Below, one piece after another: positions 43,576 to 49,059 of a DNA stretch of 49,059 bases. The number at the start of each line of letters is the position of its first letter. The stretch's first letter is position 1. This stretch comes from Welwitschia mirabilis. Taxonomy: Eukaryota > Gnetophyta > Gnetopsida > Welwitschiales. The notes beneath the pieces were generated by a model. That model saw nothing but the letters and a program-made list of their open reading frames with translations. It was not told the origin of the DNA and searched no databases. The stretch spans positions 57,059,270-57,108,328 of the forward strand of contig JBOZIK010000001.1 in the NCBI GenBank assembly GCA_051453625.1, in the 5' to 3' direction. The position numbers and the translations under genes are program-made.

Positions 43576-45690
43576 CCTTGTTAGTCCCTGATAAAGTGAG
43601 GGATCAAGTATATTGTGAGCTAATTTAGCTAAGATAAAATATCACTAGAAAGATGTAAATTGAACTTAATTTAATCATGTAGGAATAGATATTAAAAAAA
43701 ATTTAACAGATATAAATACTAAAAATATCCCTAAGCCTCCTACTTGAGCATATCACCATAAAATAAATGAATGTCATACACATATTAAATTTATAAAATG
43801 TAATATTAATAGCTCAAAAAATGATAATGTATACAAAACAATGATATTGGACTAATGTGATAATCTAAAGTAGTGCTAATCTTAAAAGAGTAATGCATCT
43901 AGGTTTATTAGTATAATCCATAAGGGAAAAGGACAAGAGTAGATATAGAATTCTTTTTAGATGATTTAAAACATAGCTATAAGAAAACTCTATGAGAGTG
44001 CTACTTTACTCTTGCAAGATAAAGTCCATAAATTTTATTCAATTAACATAAAACCTAATCCAAAAAACTCATCATATATATGTAACATGAAAGTTCAACA
44101 CATGATCCTTTTAATTTTAAAAACTTTATGCTTAAAGTCAAAGAAGAATACCTAGAAAGGTGTTGTTCACCCCTCACAAGTAAAGTAAGACATCCCAAAT
44201 TTCACCAAAGGTAAAGGATGAGTGTCATCCTAGATGTCATAGGGATGATAGACTTAGGACGATAATGATTAAATAAGTTGTTTAGAGAGAAAAGAAAAAC
44301 TAGAAAAATGCTAAAAGCAAGTAAACACATGAAAAATAGCAAAACAAAGAAAAAAACAAGATACAAAGTGAATAAATAGCTTGAAAAACATACCCATGAT
44401 AGAGAGGAACTCATGAACGAAAGTGTAAAAATAGAATAAATTGCACTAAATAGAAAGAAGCAATGCTCAAAGACTCCACAAATGTGCTCAAACTCATGAA
44501 AAAAGAAGAACTGAAACTCATTAGATCACATAAACCTATCAAAAAGAGAATAATAATCTTATATAGAAACTATGAAAACACATCAACAAGAAACTATGAA
44601 ATGATTAGATCCATAATATTATGCTAAAAAAGTATGGGAAATGTCTTTGAAAAATTCAACAAAATAGCTAACTAAAAATAAAATGAAAATAAACAACTAG
44701 GAACATATAGAATATTGCTTACTTATCCCAAATTTTAATCTAAAAAACTATCTTATCAATAATTATAAAATTATTTAATAAATATGCATGACTGTATGAA
44801 AAAACTTGTAAAGTACCACTCAAATAGGCAATGATTATGATGATGTCAATTATGTCTAATGTTATCAAACAATGAATCATAAGATAAAAAGTTATTAAAA
44901 TAGTAACTTATAAGCTACCATATCAAAATAATACTAGAATCCAAAAAAGTAGAGTCATCATGCAAAAGTGCTATAAATAAAATGAGTCTAGAAAATAAGC
45001 AATGCCTCTGATAACACTAGGGACATCACTTATATTATAGCATTGAAGTATAATTTATTCTACAATGATGAGGGAAGTGCAACCACTGACAAGGGAGAAA
45101 GGACCTACATAGCATGGCCAACTGATCCCTTAGTGAAGTTCTCATAGATACCATATTGCAGTACCAAAGGCTCTTCTTAGGAAAATTTGTCCCAATGCGC
45201 TTACATTAGGACATCATGATGCCCATGTTTTGAGATACAACATGAAAGGGCATGGTTTTTTTTTCATATCTTTTTTTCTTTAATTAAAAAGAGTAACATT
45301 TCACATGCCCAAGTACTTGTAAGGATAAAAGTAAAGTAATGAGATAAGTAACAAAGTAATAACATGCAAAAATAACTGATTACTTACACCATTGAAAGAG
45401 AATAAAAGTACCAAGGCATATTCCTTCAAAATAACGTTCATAGACATATGAATGTCTAAAGATTGAATGAAGCCATTCTTATTATTTAAAATGCCCAAGT
45501 TTAAATATTACTAATCATGGAAATTTTATAAGTAAATAAATATTTCAAATTAAAGATATTCAAGTAATAATATGATGTTTACCTAAAAAATGAATTTAGA
45601 AGGAATTTAAACAATGGAAAAAGGAAGGTCATTCTTATTAAGAGGGGCTCCCAAAACAAGTGCTTATATCATGTTCAAGGTTTTATTAGA
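43576..45690 (-). other. 3' UTR of E4
   Basis: Reverse complement of the family 3' UTR: the 45110-45160 segment matches GTCAGTTGGCCATGC of E2 (12452). One palindrome-type unit is at 44223-44262 (TGTCATCC, 5 nt, GTCATAGGGATGAT). A minus-strand open piece at 45301-45498 encodes a hydrophobic peptide with LKEYALV and FNGV shared with E1b; coding status is uncertain. The minus open stretch at 44202-44414 has no support in other copies. Confidence 0.65.
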
Positions 45691-46900
45691 AGATGACTCA
45701 TAAATTTTTAACCTTTGGCCATTAACTTTTAGAATTTCTCTAGTCTTTGGATTAGATATTTTAACTAAGCCATTTAAATGTACTTTTTCTATAAGATAAG
45801 GACTTAATAATTTAGAATTTACTTGGGTGTTATACAAAAAGACAAGTTGGCTAGGTTCAAATTGGTTATGAATAATCTTTTTATCATGTCTAAACTTGGC
45901 TTGAGGTTTATAACTGAGTTGATGATGTAAAGCATGAGTACATTTTTCATCTAAATGGTCAAGATAGGCTAATCAATTTCTAAGATTTTCATCCAAGTCT
46001 ACAAGGTTAAGTTAATGGATAATAGTTATAGCAAACATCAATTAGCAAAACACAAATTTTTCTGTGCATAAGTGCATATGATGAGAAATCTAGAGAGTTA
46101 CACTAAGTAGTATGGTAAGCTCAAAGAACATCATTAAGTTTAGATGATCATGTTTTTCTAGTAACAAAGAGTAATTTTTGGAGCACCTTTTAATTTATTT
46201 AATTTCATTTTTAACTTGGTTATTAGTTTGAGGGTGATAAGTACATGTAATTATATGTTTAATACCAATGAATAAAAGAAGTTTTTGAAAAAGATATTAA
46301 TAAAAGAAGTTCCTTGATCACTAATAATGATTCATGGAAAACCAAGATGTTGAAATACATGATTTTAAACAAAATTGCAAATAATTCCAACATCATTTTT
46401 TATAGTAGAAATAGCTTCTATCCACCTAGTAACATAATCAACAGCTATAAGAATATAATTTTTATCATGAGAAGGTAGTGTAATAGGGCCTATAAATTCA
46501 ATTCCCCAATAATCAAAAGGTTCACATTCAAGTATAGATTTAAGGGGCATATCGTAAGAATGAGTTAGGCTACCATAACTTTGACATGCATCACATCTTT
46601 TAGTAAAGTCATATGAATCCTTAAAAAGAATAGGCTAATAAAAACCAAAGTGAAAATTTTTGTGGTAGTCTTTTTTCCACTAAAATCTCCCTCACATATC
46701 CTATTATGGAAAAGTTTTATAATTTCTAAGCTTTTCACTCAAGTACATACTTATGCATGATTTGATATTTTCAATGTCTATAAAGCTTGGGTTACATTTG
46801 TTATGGTTTCAATGCTAAAGAGTTTTCATAGTAATAAGGTAGTTTATAATATCAGCATACCAAATAGCAGGATGAGTAGAAGAGATAACATAAATTTTCT
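45691..46900 (-). pseudogene. Integrase remnant of E4
   Basis: The open piece 46365-46550 reads MPLKSILECEPFDYWGIEF, then IGPITLPSHDKN and YILIAVDYVTRWIEAIS, the start of the Ty3 integrase core with its first catalytic Asp. The second Asp block (ISDQG) lies near 46310-46330. A TYHPQTNNQVKNEIK block is at 46199-46240, where the position of the catalytic Glu is Lys (46210-46212). The C-terminal KTREI-KVNG block is near 45700-45750, as in E1b. A frame change separates the core pieces. Confidence 0.85.
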
Positions 46901-46949
46901 TAATTGCAAAGAGTTGTTCATCTGTAAAAGAGTCATTTATGAGAAGTTC

Positions 46950-47400
46950 ATCATGAGAGCTAGAAAGTTAAGATAGATTATCGAAAACACTATTATGTTT
47001 TTCAGCCTTATCAATGATGGTGAAATTTAATTCTTGCATGAGAATGATCCATCTAATAAGTCTAATACTAGAGTCTTTTTTAGTCATAAAATAGCAAATG
47101 GTTGCATGATCTATGTAAACATTAATGTGAAAGTCAAGAAGATCATATCCAAGATGATCTATAAAAAAGATAATGGCAAGTATTTCTCTCTTGGTAGTAG
47201 TATAGTTGGATTGGGCTTGGGACAAAGTTTTACTAAGATAAGATATACTTTAAAACCATTTCATAATTTTGACCAGGAACCCCACCCATGGTAATGTTGC
47301 TTGCATCACACATAAGTTTAAAATCCTTACTCCAATTGGGACCTAAAAAAATAGGTTCATAAGAATTTTTTCCTTTAAGAGTCTCAAACACAAATTGACA
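46950..47400 (-). pseudogene. RNase H remnant of E4
   Basis: The open piece 46968-47225 carries NYTTTKREILAI, HINVYIDHATICYFMTKKD and IRLIRWIILMQELNFTIIDK, ending HNSVFDNLS, where related elements have NxVADxLSR. Blocks before it (the LMCD-ASN start) lie at 47290-47330 with changes. This is one of the longer intact stretches of the family. Confidence 0.85.
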
Positions 47401-48270
47401 TAAATCATTCTAATCAAATTTAGGATCTTTTTTTCAAGTAATGATGAAGTGATTTATAAATTCTGACATAATCATGAATAAAATGTTGATAGAAGCCAGC
47501 ATGGCTAAGGAAATTTTTAACTTGTTTAACATTAGTTGAAGGGTTAAGATTTTTAATGATATCAACTATTATGGGGTTTATTCTAATCCCTTGTTTTGAG
47601 ATGTAATGTTCTAAAATAATTTCATGGTTGATAAGGAGAAAACTCTTTTTCTAACTCAAATGTAAGCCACTCTCTATATATCAATTTAAAACTTTCTCTA
47701 ATCTCTCTATGGTTTGTTGAAAAGTGTTATAAAAAATGGAGAAGTCATCCATAAATATTTTGATAGAGTCCTTTGTAATTTCAAAATAGATCCCCATCAT
47801 AGCTCATTAAAAAGATCTAAGGGCATTGAAACGTCCAAAGGGCATTCATGTAAAAGGAAAGATACCAAAAGATAAGGTGAAAGTTATTTTATCTTGGTCT
47901 TCACTTGCTATATAAATTTGATAATAGTTACTATACCCATCAAGAAAATAGTAGTAAGCATGTTTTTAAATTCTATTAAGTACTTGATCAAGAAAGAGTA
48001 AATGGTAATAATCTTTTTTAGTGATCTTATTTAGTTTTCTAAAATTAATGCACATTCTTCATTCTCCTCCTTCTTTGAAACTACTATTAAAGAACTAATC
48101 CAATTACTATCAGATATGACATATATAATTCTATCATCCACAAGTTTAATAATTTCATCTTTAACAATTTGTTTAAGGGCCAAGTTGAGCCTTTTTTGGG
48201 GATGCCTAACAAGTTTAGCATTTTCTTTAAGGAAAATCTTTATATGTCTAATCAAAGGAATTTTCTTTTG
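47401..48270 (-). pseudogene. Reverse transcriptase remnant of E4
   Basis: N-terminal open piece 48031-48255: RHIKIFLKENAKLVRHPQKR, VKDEIIKLVDDRIIYVIS, then WISSLIVVSKKEE, the fingers of a Ty3 RT. The catalytic box F-M-D-D-F is intact at 47741-47755. Stops and frameshifts lie between. It is therefore better preserved than the E1a RT, whose box reads S-M-N-D. Confidence 0.85.
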
Positions 48271-48599
48271 AAGTTAAGAGTGAGATCAAGTTTGATTCTT
48301 ATTGATGAGTGAGAAAATCATTAATTATTAGGGGTTTCATTTTATTATTAGATAGAAAAATGTATTTTAGAACTTAAGGTAATTTCTTAAGTTCAATACT
48401 AAGATTTTAAGCCATCGTTTATGCTATTGTGGGGATGATAGACATGGGATGATACTTTACAAAAAGGTTTTCTATGGAGTAAATATGTTGAGTTTTTTCC
48501 CAGCTTGTGTGTTCTTCATCCTTAGACTCAAGATAGTGTGTTTTAGTGAGGTTATCCTATAAAGTTGGTTCATGTAGCATGACCAATCTCTTCTTAATT

Positions 48600-49059
48600 G
48601 GTTAAAGTTGTAAGAAAAAGGTTGGTTTCAATTCATCTTTTAAGTTAAACTCATTTTCTATCTTCTTTTCAGCACATTAAAAACTTAAATAGTAAACTGT
48701 TTGTTGCCAAAATGACATCCTATCATCCTGGATTCTATATCAATGATATAATGGGTAGTTGCACAAAAGACTCTTTCTAATAGGAGTAGATAACCTTCAT
48801 CATGTTCTATCTTAATGATGACAACATCTATGGGATAAAAGGATTCCTCAATTTAGATGAATAGGTCCTTGATAATTCCTAATGATTTCTTGATTAAAGT
48901 GTCACTCAATTTCAAGATAATTCATGTAGCTTCTATTCTATTTTCTTCAAAATAATTCATGTAGGTTCTATTCTGTTTTTCAATTCAAGCCTCTTACATA
49001 TGTGGAGAGGCATGATGTTTACACTATATCAATTAAAGCTTTTCAAATTCTTTTATTTC
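48600..49059 (-). pseudogene. Protease C-terminal region of E4, partial at the window edge
   Basis: The minus strand reads VVIIKIEHDEGYLLLLERVF and IIDIESRMIGCHFGNKQFTI, the counterpart of E2 10818-10980 (IIDTRAGRMKCHFGN). Closer to the edge, MPLHICKRLELKNRIEPT matches E2 MPLHIYKILGLEDRIEPT. A 35-bp tandem duplication (48917-48986) falls inside. The active-site Asp lies outside the window. Confidence 0.75.
48917..48986. repeat. 35-bp near-perfect tandem duplication in E4 protease
   Basis: Units 48917-48951 and 48952-48986 both start ATAATTCATGTAG and continue TTCTATTCT with a few mismatches. A 35-bp unit shifts the reading frame. Confidence 0.85.

Larger units (their letters stand above)
42324..49059 (-). 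mobile_element. Minus-strand pol-bearing gypsy element E4, runs off the window
   Basis: Read on the minus strand: protease end (49059-48600), RT, RNase H, integrase, 3' UTR, PPT (43575-43561) and 3' LTR (43560-42324). It is inserted in the 3' LTR of E3. The left flanking five bases are TACAG (42319-42323); the same five should flank its 5' LTR beyond the window. Confidence 0.85.

Noticed and set aside
48710-48745. GACATCCTATCATCCTGGATTC, resembling an arm of the 40-nt palindrome
   Set aside because: It lies in the E4 protease remnant and is homologous to coding sequence of E2 near 10908-10940, so the likeness is chance.
1-49059. tRNA, rRNA, CRISPR, bacterial-style operons and ribosome binding sites
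   Set aside because: None found; the window is eukaryotic repeat DNA and such features are not expected.

Overview
The window looks like nuclear DNA of a land plant with a large, very AT-rich, repeat-filled genome. I find no intact cellular gene, tRNA, rRNA or CRISPR array. Almost everything recognisable is a decayed retroelement, and most damage is of the C-to-T / G-to-A kind (Gln and Trp codons turned into stops, CpG sites lost), as expected where cytosine methylation has acted for a long time. Primer-binding sites complementary to plant tRNA-Asp and tRNA-iMet, and Ty3 elements of the Tat/Athila style, support a plant. A Penelope-like reverse transcriptase and the low GC are unusual. I cannot name the species.

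Layout: (1) 1-7185 carries two successive Ty3/gypsy pol copies, E1a (gag-protease-RT-RNase H-integrase, 125-4674) and, after an N gap, E1b (RNase H-integrase-3' UTR, 4775-7185). (2) E1b is interrupted by a 10.6-kb block, 7186-17779. This holds element E2 (LTR, tRNA-Asp PBS, gag, protease, 3' UTR, PPT, LTR; no RT or integrase), a Ty1/copia fragment and the end of a third LTR. E1b resumes at 17780. (3) 18150-20700 holds a decayed Penelope-like RT. (4) 20760-23530 is an unidentified coding remnant plus a TATA-bearing segment, possibly an endogenous pararetrovirus fragment. (5) A CpG-rich (TG/CG/CA)n microsatellite lies at 24467-24558. (6) 25882-32500 is a minus-strand LTR element, E6. (7) From 33947 to the end is a three-level nest: an E6-family LTR on the plus strand is cut at 34515 by element E3, whose 3' LTR is cut at 42324 by a minus-strand, pol-bearing element E4 that runs off the right edge.

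The most interesting observation concerns the E1/E2/E3/E4 family. E2 and E3 lack RT and integrase, but share LTR ends, PPT and a roughly 2-kb 3' UTR with the pol-bearing E1b and E4, and E2 and E3 share a tRNA-Asp PBS (those of E1 and E4 are outside the window). They look like non-autonomous partners. The family also carries a 40-nt nested palindrome (blocks of 8-5-14-5-8 nt), mostly in pairs about 80-115 nt apart, in the LTRs, 5' UTR and 3' UTR. E3 additionally holds about 2.9 kb of unidentified coding-like sequence where pol would be.

Element names E1-E6 are labels used only here. Boundaries come from hand alignment of repeats within the window; identities were not computed.
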